Notes: generated by a model from the sequence alone, not told the origin. Shown: positions 43,542 through 53,046, counted from the first letter of the stretch. The stretch: DNA of 64,000 nucleotides from Bacteroidota bacterium (GCA_018266615.1 JAFEAB010000095.1:1-64000), one strand, 5' to 3'. Translations and numbers: made by a program.

Positions 43542-44384
43542 ATGATTATTTGTAAACTGGCAGATGAAACACAAAGAATTGTAAAAGAAAGCACAAAAGA
43601 CGGTCAGAAATCGGGTTTTATTCCTACTATGGGGGCTCTTCACGACGGCCATATTTCATTGATCCAAAAATCGATACAGGCAGGAAATTTTACTTCCTGC
43701 AGCATTTTTGTAAACCCCACACAGTTTAACAATCCGGCCGATTTTGCAAAATATCCTTCCACCCTTTCCAGCGATATCGACAAGTTGGAAGAAGCTGGTT
43801 GCGACTTACTGTTCCTTCCTTCCCAAAATGAAATATACCCGCCCGATTTCAAACCACCCCACTATAAATTGGGCTACCTCGAATCCGTTTTTGAAGGCAA
43901 ATACCGACCGGGGCATTTCCAGGGAGTATGCATGGTAGTTGACAGGCTGTTAAAAATAATGCAACCCACCCTATTATACCTGGGGCAAAAGGATTATCAG
44001 CAATGCATGGTAATTTCGAAAATGGTATCCGACCTGGGCATTAAAACCGAAATAGCCATATGCCCTACCCTCAGGGAAAACAGCGGACTCGCCATGAGCA
44101 GCCGGAATATGCGACTAACAGCCGATCAAAAAACAAAGGCCCCACTGATTTCAACCGAATTATTGCGATTAAAAAAAAATATCCGGGAAGGAAACGTCGA
44201 CTCCATATTGGAAGAAAGCATAAAAACCCTGGATAAAGCAGGTTTTAAGGTTGATTATTTTTCAGTGGCCAATGCTGCCAACCTCCAGCCGGTTACTAAC
44301 TGGGACGGGCAATCGAAAATTGTGGGGTTAGCGGCAGCATTCCTGGGTGAAATACGCCTCATTGATAATATGTTACTTAACTAA
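43542..44384 (+). CDS. panC: Pantoate--beta-alanine ligase (pantothenate synthetase)
   Basis: The 280-residue enzyme condenses pantoate with beta-alanine using ATP. The HIGH-like motif is IPTMGALHDGHISLI (near residue 31), followed by SIFVNPTQFNNPADFAKYP, the substrate-binding YLGQKDYQQCMVI and CPTLRENSGLAMSSRNMRL, in which the KMSKS-like site is SSRN. Length is normal. It is divergent from the DUF4270/GT5-like transcript and followed by a membrane protein gene 34 bp later. No panB or panD is in the window. Confidence 0.97.
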   Translation: MIICKLADETQRIVKESTKDGQKSGFIPTMGALHDGHISLIQKSIQAGNFTSCSIFVNPTQFNNPADFAKYPSTLSSDIDKLEEAGCDLLFLPSQNEIYPPDFKPPHYKLGYLESVFEGKYRPGHFQGVCMVVDRLLKIMQPTLLYLGQKDYQQCMVISKMVSDLGIKTEIAICPTLRENSGLAMSSRNMRLTADQKTKAPLISTELLRLKKNIREGNVDSILEESIKTLDKAGFKVDYFSVANAANLQPVTNWDGQSKIVGLAAAFLGEIRLIDNMLLN

Positions 44385-44418
44385 ATTCTCGCAAAAAAGA
44401 ACCTAACTTTCCGGCCAG

Positions 44419-45480
44419 ATGAACAAGAAACTTGTTTCTGTTTTACAATACCTGCTGGTATTTGGGTTGGGAATCTTCCTCATTTGGTGGCAATTGCGTT
44501 CCCTGAATACAGAACAAAAAGCTGCCTTCGCTTCTTCGTTGGAGGATGCCAATTTCTGGCTGGTAATCCCGATCGTTTTTATGGCATTAGCCAGCCACCT
44601 GAGCCGTGCCCTGCGATGGAAATTATTAATGGAGCCTTTGGGATTCCATCCAAAAACCTCAAACACGTTCTTCACCATCCTGATTGGCTACCTGGCCAAT
44701 ACCGCCATACCCAGGTTAGGAGAAGTATTAAAATGCACTTTCCTGGCACGGTACGAGAAGCTCCCGATTGATAAACTGGTTGGAACTATGGTAGTGGAAA
44801 GAGTGTTTGATATGGTTTGTTATTTCCTGTTTATCCTTATAACGGTTGCCATGCAGGTGGAGGTTGTTGGAGATTTTATTTGGCAAATGGTGAAACCTGT
44901 TTTTTCCGGGTCGGGAAGCAGCGTATTCTTTAAATTGGGGATTGTATTACTGCTCCTTCTTTTAATTTATGCTTTTCTCCGTTTTCTTTTCCGCACTTTC
45001 CCGCACAACCGGATAGTGAAAAAATTACAATTATTTTACAGCCACCTGTGGGAAGGATTAATTTCCATAAAAAACCTAAAACGCCGGCGGGACTTTATTT
45101 TACATACGCTATTTATTTGGGCTATGTACCTGCTTCAGATTTATTTAGGATTTTTTGCCATGGAAGGCACTTCCAACCTTGGAATCAGGGCCGCCTTTTC
45201 GGTGCTTACCCTGGTTACCCTGGCCATGATCCTCACCCCGGGCGGAATTGGATCCTTCCCGGTTTTTGTAGCAAAAACCCTCGGAATTTATGCCATTGCT
45301 TCCCCGGTTGGTATCGCATTCGGATGGCTGATGTGGGGAATTACCACCGGGATCATCCTGGTATTTGGAAGCCTCTGCCTGTTTCTGATTCCAATAATTA
45401 ATAAACCGTCAAAACATGAAAGCGTTATCGAACATTCCGGCCAAAATATACAGCCTGGAAGGGCTGCAAAGGAAAATTAA
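44419..45480 (+). CDS. YbhN/lysylphosphatidylglycerol-synthase-like membrane protein
   Basis: The 353-residue protein has about eight membrane helices and the UPF0104/LPG-synthetase TM motifs LRWKLLMEPLGFHPKTSNTFFTILIGYLANTAIPRLGEVLKCTFLARYEKLPIDKLVGTMVVERVFDM and the late ILTPGGIGSFPVFVAKTLG. No soluble aminoacyl-tRNA-dependent domain follows, so it is the short YbhN-type protein of unknown transport or flippase-like function. The last 65 bp overlap the start of the heptose adenylyltransferase gene in another frame, which suggests tight linkage of a membrane protein with an outer-membrane sugar precursor enzyme. Confidence 0.88.
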   Translation: MNKKLVSVLQYLLVFGLGIFLIWWQLRSLNTEQKAAFASSLEDANFWLVIPIVFMALASHLSRALRWKLLMEPLGFHPKTSNTFFTILIGYLANTAIPRLGEVLKCTFLARYEKLPIDKLVGTMVVERVFDMVCYFLFILITVAMQVEVVGDFIWQMVKPVFSGSGSSVFFKLGIVLLLLLLIYAFLRFLFRTFPHNRIVKKLQLFYSHLWEGLISIKNLKRRRDFILHTLFIWAMYLLQIYLGFFAMEGTSNLGIRAAFSVLTLVTLAMILTPGGIGSFPVFVAKTLGIYAIASPVGIAFGWLMWGITTGIILVFGSLCLFLIPIINKPSKHESVIEHSGQNIQPGRAAKEN

Positions 45481-45916
45481 CCAACTCCGCCTTCTGGGAA
45501 AAAAAATTGGTTTTACGAATGGTGTTTTCGACATTTTGCATGAAGGGCATTTAGCCTCCCTCTCTGAAGCGGCTGGCCTGGCCGATTTCCTGATTGTGGC
45601 CGTAAATGCAGATGGATCGGTTAAACGGCTAAAAGGCGAAACGAGGCCCATCCAAAATGAACAATCCAGGGCGTTACTTTTGGCTTCTTTGCTCCTGGTA
45701 GATGCAGTAATTATTTTTGAGGAAGATACCCCTGGCGAAATCATTAAAACAATCCTGCCCGATGTATTGGTAAAAGGTGGGGATTATACCGTTGACCAGA
45801 TTGCCGGAGCAAAAGAAGTGTTGGCTAATGGCGGGCAGGTACATTTAGCCAGGATTATACCCGGCATTTCCACCACCGGCATCATTGCCAGAATGAAAGA
45901 ATTGAAAGGGTCCTAA
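45416..45916 (+). CDS. rfaE2: D-glycero-beta-D-manno-heptose 1-phosphate adenylyltransferase (RfaE2/HldE C-domain)
   Basis: The 166-residue nucleotidyltransferase has the HxGH-type motif FTNGVFDILHEGHLASL (near residue 36), VAVNADGSVKRLKGETRPIQ, and the terminal block KGGDYTVDQIAGAKEVLANGGQVHLARIIPGISTTGI. It makes ADP-heptose from heptose 1-phosphate for LPS core or surface glycans; here it stands alone without the HldE kinase domain. The ATG at 45416 lies inside the preceding gene. A GmhB-like phosphatase sits at 42-605, so part of the same pathway is in this window but not in one operon. Confidence 0.95.
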   Translation: MKALSNIPAKIYSLEGLQRKINQLRLLGKKIGFTNGVFDILHEGHLASLSEAAGLADFLIVAVNADGSVKRLKGETRPIQNEQSRALLLASLLLVDAVIIFEEDTPGEIIKTILPDVLVKGGDYTVDQIAGAKEVLANGGQVHLARIIPGISTTGIIARMKELKGS

Positions 45917-45976
45917 TTTTTATATTCCGGAAAAGCCGGCATAATAAGTTTGGGCTTCATAATTCCTCCATACAGG

Positions 45977-48097
45977 ATGCAGAAAGTAAAAAAAATAGCG
46001 CGGGATATTAGCTGGCTTTCCTTCAATGAAAGGGTCCTTCAGGAAGCAGCAGACAAGACGGTTCCAATTAAGGAACGAATTAAGTTCCTTGGCATTTTTT
46101 CGAATAATCTAGACGAATTTTTCAGGGTAAGAGTGGCTGCGCTGAAACGAATGATTGAACTCGGGAATAAAGCCCGGATGCACCTGGAACAAAATCCCCA
46201 ATCCATCCTGGATCAAATCCAGGAAATTCTGTTTGATCAACAGGCAAAATTTGATTCTACCTGGAATGAAATCATTCGCGATTTAAAGGAGGAAAAGATA
46301 TGTATCATCAACGAAAATGAACTAAATATTGCGCAACAAAAATTTGTTCTCGATTATTTTAACGAACAGGTTCGTAGCAATATCGTTCCGTTGATGATTG
46401 AAAGCATCGAGCGATTTCCCGATTTAAATGATAAATCCATTTATCTCGCCTGCCGGTTATCGAAATCCGACCAAAGCATTCCAAAACGATTCGCCCTGGT
46501 TTCCATTCCTGTCCGAAGGCTGTCCCGATTTGTGATTCTTCCTTCAGGCTCGGGCGATACACAAATTATTTTGCTGGAAGACATTGTAAGATTTTGCCTT
46601 CCTCATATATTCTCCTTTTTTGGGTACGATCAATTTTCAGCGCACGCTATAAAACTTACCCGGGATGCGGAAATCGATATCGATAACGACGTTTCAACCA
46701 GCATCATTCAAAAAATTGAAAAGGGATTAAAAAACAGGAAAAAGGGAAAACCGGTGCGGTTGGTTTTTGATAAGGAAATAGACCCGGCCCTCCTCCATTA
46801 TCTGACAAAAAGGCTCGGGATTTCCGCAAAAGATAACCTCGTTGCGGGTGGCAGGATCCACAACTTCAAAGACTTTATGGAATTCCCGGCCCAGGTATTT
46901 AATAATTCCGGATTCAGGAAAAAGCCCTTCCCTCACCCTGCCCTGATAAACGCCAACAGTGTAACCGCCGTATTAATGGAGAAAGATGTAATGCTCCATT
47001 TCCCATACCATAGTTTCGATAGCATTATCGACCTTCTTCGTGAAGCCGCCATCGATCCGGAAGTAATAAGCATCAAGGTTTCCTGTTACCGGCTGGCTCC
47101 CCGCTCCAAGGTAATAAATGCCCTCACCAATGCCGTACGAAACGGGAAGCAGGTAACGGTAATGCTTGAACTAAAAGCAAGGTTTGATGAAGAAGCCAAC
47201 CTCGACTGGAAATTGGAACTGGAGGAGGCCGGGGCTAAAGTGCTAATTGGGGTTCCCGAGCTTAAAGTGCATGCCAAACTCTGCCTCATAAAGAAGAAAA
47301 CAGGAAATACCACCACCCACTATGGATTTGTAAGCACCGGCAACCTCAACGAAAAGACGGCCATGCTGTATGGGGATCATTGCCTGTTAACTTCCAACCG
47401 GAACATCATGGCAGATATAAGCCGCACCTTCATTTACCTGGAAAATCCCAGGGAACGACTGCCGGTTTTAGAGGCCTGCAAAACGCTGATTCTCTCTCCC
47501 ACGGGTATGCGCAAAGCCCTGGTCGGACTCATCAACCGGGAAATAAAAAATGTCCGCAAAAAAAGGAAAGCCGGCATTACTTTAAAATTAAATTCCCTAA
47601 GCGATAGCCTGCTGATTGAAAAATTATACGATGCCGCAAAGGCTGGCGTAGAGGTAAAACTGATCATCCGCGGGATTTGCTGCCTGCTTACCGAAAACAA
47701 GAAATTTAAGATCCCAATCAAAGCCATCAGTATTGTAGATGAATACCTGGAACATGCGCGGGTCATGGTTTTTAAAAACGGAGGAGATGAAAAAGTGTTT
47801 ATTTCCTCTGCCGATTGGATGCTCCGGAATATTGATCACCGGTTGGAAGCCGCCTGCCCCATCCCGGGAAACGAAATGAAAAAAGAATTGATGGCATTAC
47901 TGGATATCCAATTGCAGGATAATGTAAAAGCCCGTATCCTCGATAATAAACAATCCAATAGATATGTGCCGAAGCAAAATTTAATCAGCGTCCGGTCGCA
48001 GGTTGAAATATACAATTTCCTTTTTGGAATTGATCCCCAAAATCGAAACAACCCTTTATTTGTAACCGGGGATCCCATTCCGCCAACCACCCCCTAA
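45977..48097 (+). CDS. ppk1: Polyphosphate kinase 1
   Basis: I chose the ATG at 45977, giving MQKVKKIARDISWLSFNERVLQEA, the usual PPK1 start; a TTG nine codons earlier adds nothing conserved. The protein is about 706 residues with the N-terminal helical domain, the head domain, and two phospholipase-D-like catalytic domains: KVHAKLCLIKKK with the catalytic His, YGFVSTGNLNEKTAMLYGDHCLLTSN, and ARVMVFKNGGDEKVFISSADWMLRNIDHRLEAACP. It makes polyphosphate from ATP, reversibly. It is followed 4 bp later by ppx, the degrading enzyme, a common operon. Confidence 0.97.
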   Translation: MQKVKKIARDISWLSFNERVLQEAADKTVPIKERIKFLGIFSNNLDEFFRVRVAALKRMIELGNKARMHLEQNPQSILDQIQEILFDQQAKFDSTWNEIIRDLKEEKICIINENELNIAQQKFVLDYFNEQVRSNIVPLMIESIERFPDLNDKSIYLACRLSKSDQSIPKRFALVSIPVRRLSRFVILPSGSGDTQIILLEDIVRFCLPHIFSFFGYDQFSAHAIKLTRDAEIDIDNDVSTSIIQKIEKGLKNRKKGKPVRLVFDKEIDPALLHYLTKRLGISAKDNLVAGGRIHNFKDFMEFPAQVFNNSGFRKKPFPHPALINANSVTAVLMEKDVMLHFPYHSFDSIIDLLREAAIDPEVISIKVSCYRLAPRSKVINALTNAVRNGKQVTVMLELKARFDEEANLDWKLELEEAGAKVLIGVPELKVHAKLCLIKKKTGNTTTHYGFVSTGNLNEKTAMLYGDHCLLTSNRNIMADISRTFIYLENPRERLPVLEACKTLILSPTGMRKALVGLINREIKNVRKKRKAGITLKLNSLSDSLLIEKLYDAAKAGVEVKLIIRGICCLLTENKKFKIPIKAISIVDEYLEHARVMVFKNGGDEKVFISSADWMLRNIDHRLEAACPIPGNEMKKELMALLDIQLQDNVKARILDNKQSNRYVPKQNLISVRSQVEIYNFLFGIDPQNRNNPLFVTGDPIPPTTP

Positions 48098-48101
48098 AAA
48101 A

Positions 48102-48992
48102 ATGATACTCGCCGCCATCGACATAGGAAGTAATGCTGCCCGATTGCTCATTTCGGAAGTAACCAGCAACGAAGAAGGTAAAACATATTTCAATAAGCTC
48201 AACTTAATAAGAGTGCCATTGCGGCTGGGTTTCGATGTTTTTGAAACCCGGCGGATCTCGGAAGAAAAGCAACTCATGTTTTTGAAAACCATTCAGGCTT
48301 TCCGGCTGTTGATGGAAGCCTACCAGGTAGATGCGGTAAAAGCCTGCGCCACCAGTGCCATGCGCGATGCCGAAAACGGAATGGAGATTATGGAAAGGAT
48401 TCAAAAAGAAACCGGGGTTCAAATAAATATAATTAGTGGCGATATGGAGGCGGGGCTCGTTTATGAAACCCACGCCGCCGAAAACCTGGATAAAGACCAC
48501 AACTACCTGTATATTGATGTGGGAGGCGGCAGTACCGAAATCTTATTTTTCTCGAAGGGGAAGATGCAGGACAAGATATCCTTCAACATTGGCACCATTC
48601 GGCTTCTGAAAAATAAAGTAAAGGAATCGGATTGGGAAACCCTGAAAGATTCCGTTAAGGCAATCACCAAAGGAAGCAAAGACATCCTCGCCATTGGAAG
48701 TGGCGGTAACATCAATAAAATTTTTTCGCTTAGTAAAAAGAAAGAAGGAAAGCCCCTGCATATCGATTTACTGAGAGATTATTACCGCGAATTTGAATCC
48801 ACATCCCTTCCGGAAAGAATAATTAAATATAACCTCCGGGCCGACAGGGCCGATGTAATTGTACCTGCTCTCTCCATTTACATTAATGTGATGCGATGGG
48901 CCGGAGCGGACGAAATTTATATCCCAAAAATTGGGCTCGCCGATGGACTCATCAGGCATTTATGGGAAGAAATTAATTCAAAAAAGGCATAA
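48102..48992 (+). CDS. ppx: Exopolyphosphatase/GppA-family phosphatase
   Basis: The 296-residue protein has the ASKHA fold of Ppx/GppA: ILAAIDIGSNAARLLISEV at the start, VKACATSAMRDAENG, GLVYETHAAE, and YIDVGGGSTEILFFSKGK for phosphate binding, then LAIGSGGNINKIFSL and a conserved Gly-Leu ending GLADGLIRHLW. It lacks the C-terminal HD domain of E. coli Ppx, so it is the short form. It degrades polyphosphate or (p)ppGpp-related pentaphosphate. It follows ppk1 by 4 bp. Confidence 0.95.
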   Translation: MILAAIDIGSNAARLLISEVTSNEEGKTYFNKLNLIRVPLRLGFDVFETRRISEEKQLMFLKTIQAFRLLMEAYQVDAVKACATSAMRDAENGMEIMERIQKETGVQINIISGDMEAGLVYETHAAENLDKDHNYLYIDVGGGSTEILFFSKGKMQDKISFNIGTIRLLKNKVKESDWETLKDSVKAITKGSKDILAIGSGGNINKIFSLSKKKEGKPLHIDLLRDYYREFESTSLPERIIKYNLRADRADVIVPALSIYINVMRWAGADEIYIPKIGLADGLIRHLWEEINSKKA

Positions 48993-49113
48993 TACTTATT
49001 CCACTTCGCTTTTCATTCACCTATCTGGAGTAAGAATTAGTTTCGGGGTGCTCCCAATAATGCCAGGCCCATTTCGCATCAATTATTCTTTATTCCATTG
49101 CCTCTATCCTCTT

Positions 49114-49121
49114 TACCTTTG
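49114..49121 (+). promoter_or_regulatory. -7 box of mqnE
   Basis: TACCTTTG matches TAnnTTTG exactly. It lies 15 bp before the ATG at 49137, giving a very short leader and supporting that start rather than an upstream TTG/ATG at 49098. Confidence 0.55.
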
Positions 49122-49136
49122 CAAAAAATTGGAATC

Positions 49137-50300
49137 ATGAAGGATGCCATTGAAGCTTTGGTTGAAAGTAATTCGAATGAAAAATTAAAACAGATAGGAA
49201 AAAAGGTACTCAGCCACAACCGGATCAGTGACGAAGAGTGTGTTTACCTTTTTGAGCAGGGAAGCCTTTCCTTTGTAGGTTTCCTGGCCAATTTTATTCG
49301 CGAAAATCTTCATGGAAACAAAACATATTTCAACCGCAACTTCCATATAGAACCAACCAACGTATGCGTATTCAGTTGTAAATTTTGTTCCTATTCGCGC
49401 CTGTATGCAAACCGCGAAGAAGGTTGGGAACTGAGTATTGATGACATGGTGGATATTGTAAAAAAATACGATGGTAAACCGGTTACCGAAGTGCATATTG
49501 TAGGAGGCGTACATCCCAAAATGAACCTGGCTTATTTTGTGGAGCTGATCCAAAAAATAAAGGCGCACAGGCCATCGCTTCATATTAAGGCATTTACGGC
49601 AGTGGAGTTGGATTATATGTTCCGAAAAGCCAGGCTGAGTATTGAGGAAGGAATGAAAACCCTGAAAGAAGCGGGGTTACAATCCTTACCGGGGGGGGGC
49701 GCCGAAATTTTTCATCCCGATATCCGGAAACTAATTTGCGATGATAAAGTGGATGCCGAAGGATGGCTCAGGATTCATGAAACAGCGCACAACCTGGGTA
49801 TCCACAGCAATGCCACCATGCTCTACGGGCATATTGAATCCTATGCGCACCGGGTAGATCACCTGAGCCGGTTGCGTACACTGCAAGATAAGACCGGGGG
49901 GTTCAACACCTTCATTCCCCTGAAATTCAGAAATTCCAATAACGAAATGAGCCATGTGGCTGAATCGTCCATCATTGAAGACATGCGCCTCTACGCCATT
50001 GCAAGGATTTATTTAGATAATTTCCCGCACCTTAAAGCCTACTGGCCCATGCTGGGACGGCAAAATGCCCAACTCTCCCTGGCCTTTGGCGTAAACGACC
50101 TCGATGGTACCATTGATGATACCACCAAAATTTACAGCATGGCAGGCTCCGAAGAAACAAAGCCTGTTATGAATACGGAAGAACTGGTGAATCTTATCCG
50201 CCAGGCTGGCCGCCAACCCATCGAACGGGATACCCTTTACAACGAAATACAGGATTACAGCCATGTTACCCACTTCACCGATGTGGTGAACCTGAATTAG
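49137..50300 (+). CDS. mqnE: Aminofutalosine synthase (radical SAM), menaquinone pathway
   Basis: I chose the ATG at 49137; a -7 box ends 15 bp upstream, so a start at 49098 would be outside the transcript. The protein of 387 residues has the radical SAM cluster motif in HIEPTNVCVFSCKFCSYSR (CxxxCxxC near residue 76-83), then HIVGGVHPKMNLAYFVELIQKIK, LPGGGAEIF, and WLRIHETAHNLGIHSNATMLYGHIE. These are MqnE features; MqnC is similar but differs in the first block. It forms aminofutalosine from chorismate-derived 3-enolpyruvylbenzoate in the futalosine route to menaquinone. The other mqn genes are not in the window. Confidence 0.92.
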   Translation: MKDAIEALVESNSNEKLKQIGKKVLSHNRISDEECVYLFEQGSLSFVGFLANFIRENLHGNKTYFNRNFHIEPTNVCVFSCKFCSYSRLYANREEGWELSIDDMVDIVKKYDGKPVTEVHIVGGVHPKMNLAYFVELIQKIKAHRPSLHIKAFTAVELDYMFRKARLSIEEGMKTLKEAGLQSLPGGGAEIFHPDIRKLICDDKVDAEGWLRIHETAHNLGIHSNATMLYGHIESYAHRVDHLSRLRTLQDKTGGFNTFIPLKFRNSNNEMSHVAESSIIEDMRLYAIARIYLDNFPHLKAYWPMLGRQNAQLSLAFGVNDLDGTIDDTTKIYSMAGSEETKPVMNTEELVNLIRQAGRQPIERDTLYNEIQDYSHVTHFTDVVNLN

Positions 50301-50543
50301 TTTAATAACGGTCAGGAATAGGGGCTGTCATCCAGAAATCCTTATTTTGCCTCGGTACCGGCTGTCCGCTTTACCCGCCCGTAATTTCGCCAACCCCTGT
50401 TTAAAAAATAGGATAGCGGGTGTCGCTTCCATCCGGCAGCCCTTCTGCAGAAGAATATGACCCAGCATATTTAAAGGATATTTTTGTTTAGAAAGAATGG
50501 GGAAATCTTAAAATGGGGTTAACATTTTTCAAAAAATAGGTCA

Positions 50544-50597
50544 TTTTGCTGCCCCCACCCCGGGGGTAAAAATATAAGTTGGAAAAATTTGAACAAA
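50544..50597 (+). repeat. GC-cored intergenic repeat, copy 3
   Basis: The sequence TTTTGCTGCCCCC, ACCCCGGGGG, TAAAAATATAAG is followed by AAAAATTTGAACAAAA. It matches the minus-strand reading of copies 1 and 2 in both the GC core and the AT-rich tail. The plus orientation here is opposite to those copies. Confidence 0.78.
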
Positions 50598-50667
50598 AAA
50601 TTTTCGATAAAGAAAATTTAGTTTAGCTCATTAATTGTTTAGTTTTATTTTAAAGAAAGTACCGTAA

Positions 50668-50714
50668 GCCACGAATGCACAAATGAAATGAAATATGCCA
50701 CGAATGCGCGAATA
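50668..50714 (+). repeat. Short direct repeat GCCACGAATGC
   Basis: GCCACGAATGC occurs at 50668-50678 and 50697-50707, followed by similar tails (ACAAATG and GCGAATA), 29 bp apart. It lies between copies 3 and 4 of the GC-cored repeat. Its meaning is unclear. Confidence 0.6.
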
Positions 50715-50769
50715 CAATTGGCTCCTTTTTGGAGAGATACAACGATTTGAATAATAATAAGTCTAAGGT

Positions 50770-50824
50770 ATTTGGCTGCCCCCACCCCGGGGGTAAAAAT
50801 AGTGGCAGAAAAAATTCAAACAAA
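50770..50824 (+). repeat. GC-cored intergenic repeat, copy 4
   Basis: The sequence TTTGGCTGCCCCC, ACCCCGGGGG, TAAAAATAGTGG leads to AAAAATTCAAACAAAG. It is 226 bp after copy 3 and shares its orientation. The ACCCC/GGGGG core is identical to copy 3 and the TAAAAATA block is shared with copy 2. Confidence 0.78.
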
Positions 50825-51355
50825 GGAAAACTGCTAAACCATATTTAGTCGCCCTAAAAATTTCTTCAGCAAGGAATCTCCTTTCGTTATTTATCGGATA
50901 ATAGCAACCGCCTGGCATTTGTATTCCGAAGGAGCTTCGGTGCAGGATAGACCAGCCTGAGATTATTTAGAATGAGATTTTTAAATGTTCCACATATAAA
51001 CTAATCCAAATTGAAATGTTGATTAAAAAATATGAAATAAAGCGGCAATAAATAGTGGGTTAGATTGAATTGCAGAAGAAAGCAGTACTTGAAATCCTAT
51101 TATATTAAATACTGAAAAAGGATATGTCGCTCAATAGTTGCATATTGGCTGTCATACCCACCAGGAAAGAAAGTGGCACTTACATAACTGTAAGAGGAAA
51201 ATTATTTTAATAATTCATCTCCTCAACACAGCATAGGAAATATAGCGTACAACTGGATCCTGAACAGAAACTGGGTTTTGAACTTATAGCCCATAAAGGA
51301 ATTAATTTAATATGCCGGAATTACCTCTCCATGTTTACGGTTATAATTCCATAAA

Positions 51356-51383
51356 AAAGGGCTCCCAAAAATGGAAGCCCTTT
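51356..51383. terminator. Terminator hairpin after the OmpA-family gene
   Basis: AAAGGGCTCCC (51356-51366) pairs with GGAAGCCCTTT (51373-51383) apart from one mismatch. It is flanked by A-rich sequence on one side and TTT on the other, so it may act in both directions. It lies 20 bp after the OmpA stop. Confidence 0.75.
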
Positions 51384-51403
51384 AAAGTTTAATTTAATTA
51401 GTC

Positions 51404-52738
51404 TTAGAAATTAGATACACTGATTTCTACCCGGCGGTTCTTAGCGCGACCGGCAGCTGTTTTGTTATCAGCAATCGGTTTGGAATCGCCATAACCGGCA
51501 GATTTGATCCTCGAATCCGGGATTCCCTTACCTACCAGATAATCCATCACGGCCTTCGCGCGGTTTTCGGAAAGGGTTTGGTTCTTTTCCTTATTTCCCT
51601 GCGAGTCGGTATGACCATCAATCTGGAGGCGGAGCAGGTCGTCTTCTTTCATCAGCTTAACAACTTCGTCTAAAGATTTGAACGACTTTGGAAGGAGTTT
51701 AAAACTACCGGAAGCAAAGAAAACATTCTTGGCTGCGTAGTTCACTTTTTGGATTACTTCCTTAGAGATTTCGGGGCAACCCTGGTTGCTGGCCGGACCC
51801 GGGCGGTTGGGGCATTTATCTTCTTCGTCGTTAACGCCATCGCCATCAGTATCCGGTACCGGGCATCCCTGGTAACGGGCTACTCCTTTTACATTCGGGC
51901 ATTTATCTTCTTCATCGTTAATTCCATCTCCATCGGTATCGGGAATGGGGCAACCCTGGTATTTGGCAACGCCGGCTACATCCGGGCATTTATCATCGGC
52001 ATCTGCAATGCCATCACCGTCTTTATCGGGGCAGCCCTGCAGGGACTTCAATCCGGGAACATCCGGGCATTTATCATCTACATCATTCACGCCATCGCCA
52101 TCACGATCTAATACCGGCGGTGGTGGCGGAGGAGGAACCACTTTGGGTTTTTCAGGGCCAAAATTTTGAGCTACTCCAACGGAATACATCAGGTTATCTT
52201 TCAGGTATTTCTCGGTTAAAGTCCAGCGGTATTGTGCCTGTACCAGCAGGTAGGTAACACTATTGAAGTTAACCTGCACTCCTACACCTGTAGGAACATA
52301 GGCGCCAAACTTACCGGTATAATAACCACCCCCGATACCTACTGAAAGGAAGGGGTTAAAAAAGTTATTATCCTTTAATGCCTTGGCTACAATGGAGGGT
52401 TCAAGTTCAATACCGAATTCGGTTTTGGTGGTTGCCACACTGCGGTCTTCGGCAGAATAATTATGAACGATACCATTTACGCGCGCGGTAAAATCAATCC
52501 GGGAACTCAGTCCTTTCCAATAACTCAATCCCAATCCATAATCCAAGTCCTTAATCTTAGCAGTCTTTCGGGTACTGCTGGTATTTCTCCAAACCTGGGG
52601 AGTAAGGAAATCGAGTCCATTGAAGTGGATTCCAAATAATTCTCCCTTTTTCTCAGGAGCTGATTTCAGGTCCGACTGTGCATAAAGGCCGGATGCCATC
52701 AATACACCGAAAAATAACAACCCGAATTTTAGTTTCAT
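51404..52738 (-). CDS. OmpA-family outer-membrane protein with thrombospondin type 3 repeats
   Basis: Start at ATG 52738 (MKLKFGLLFFGVLMASGLYAQ signal peptide); a GTG two codons earlier is possible. Residues about 25-205 form an outer-membrane barrel-like domain. A proline-rich linker (KPKVVPPPPPPPVLD) leads to four thrombospondin type 3 calcium-binding repeats such as DRDGDGVNDVDDKCPD. The C-terminal OmpA domain has the peptidoglycan-binding LQIDGHTDSQGNKEKNQTLSENRAKAV and AGRAKNRRVEISV. It anchors the outer membrane to peptidoglycan. It is a single gene with a good -7 box and a terminator. Confidence 0.95.
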   Translation of the reverse strand: MKLKFGLLFFGVLMASGLYAQSDLKSAPEKKGELFGIHFNGLDFLTPQVWRNTSSTRKTAKIKDLDYGLGLSYWKGLSSRIDFTARVNGIVHNYSAEDRSVATTKTEFGIELEPSIVAKALKDNNFFNPFLSVGIGGGYYTGKFGAYVPTGVGVQVNFNSVTYLLVQAQYRWTLTEKYLKDNLMYSVGVAQNFGPEKPKVVPPPPPPPVLDRDGDGVNDVDDKCPDVPGLKSLQGCPDKDGDGIADADDKCPDVAGVAKYQGCPIPDTDGDGINDEEDKCPNVKGVARYQGCPVPDTDGDGVNDEEDKCPNRPGPASNQGCPEISKEVIQKVNYAAKNVFFASGSFKLLPKSFKSLDEVVKLMKEDDLLRLQIDGHTDSQGNKEKNQTLSENRAKAVMDYLVGKGIPDSRIKSAGYGDSKPIADNKTAAGRAKNRRVEISVSNF

Positions 52739-52807
52739 AAACACAAAGTTTTAATGTTAAAAGTAACCTGCAAGGCAGTAGATAAGCTTATCAGGTTCAA
52801 TTTGAAG

Positions 52808-52815
52808 CAAATGTA
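52808..52815 (-). promoter_or_regulatory. -7 box upstream of the OmpA-family gene
   Basis: On the minus strand this reads TACATTTG, an exact TAnnTTTG match, about 70 bp before the ATG. No -33 TTG at a standard distance. Confidence 0.5.
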
Positions 52816-52924
52816 CTATCTAAAAATAAACTAATTGTTGAAATTTTAACAGAAAAATATCAAATTAAGATTTGGCGGGCCATAAAAAATAAGTATAGCC
52901 ACATGTAATTTCGAAAACAATAGG

Positions 52925-52951
52925 TTGAAAAGCAGGAAGCCAGTATATTTG
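52925..52951 (+). promoter_or_regulatory. Promoter of tRNA-Arg
   Basis: TTG at 52925-52927 and TATATTTG (exact TAnnTTTG) at 52944-52951, spaced 16 bp. The tRNA begins at 52973. Confidence 0.6.
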
Positions 52952-52972
52952 CGCCCTGTAAAAAATTCCAGC

Positions 52973-53046
<74 letters not shown>

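Larger units (their letters stand above)
50301..51355. other. 1.1 kb convergent intergenic interval with repeats
   Basis: This gap lies between the 3' ends of mqnE and the OmpA gene, which converge. It carries two GC-cored repeats (50544-50597 and 50770-50824), a pair of short CCACGAATGC repeats (50668-50714) and no protein-coding frame. The layout copies the interval at 2019-3162, which is also convergent and holds two copies in the opposite orientation. Confidence 0.65.
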
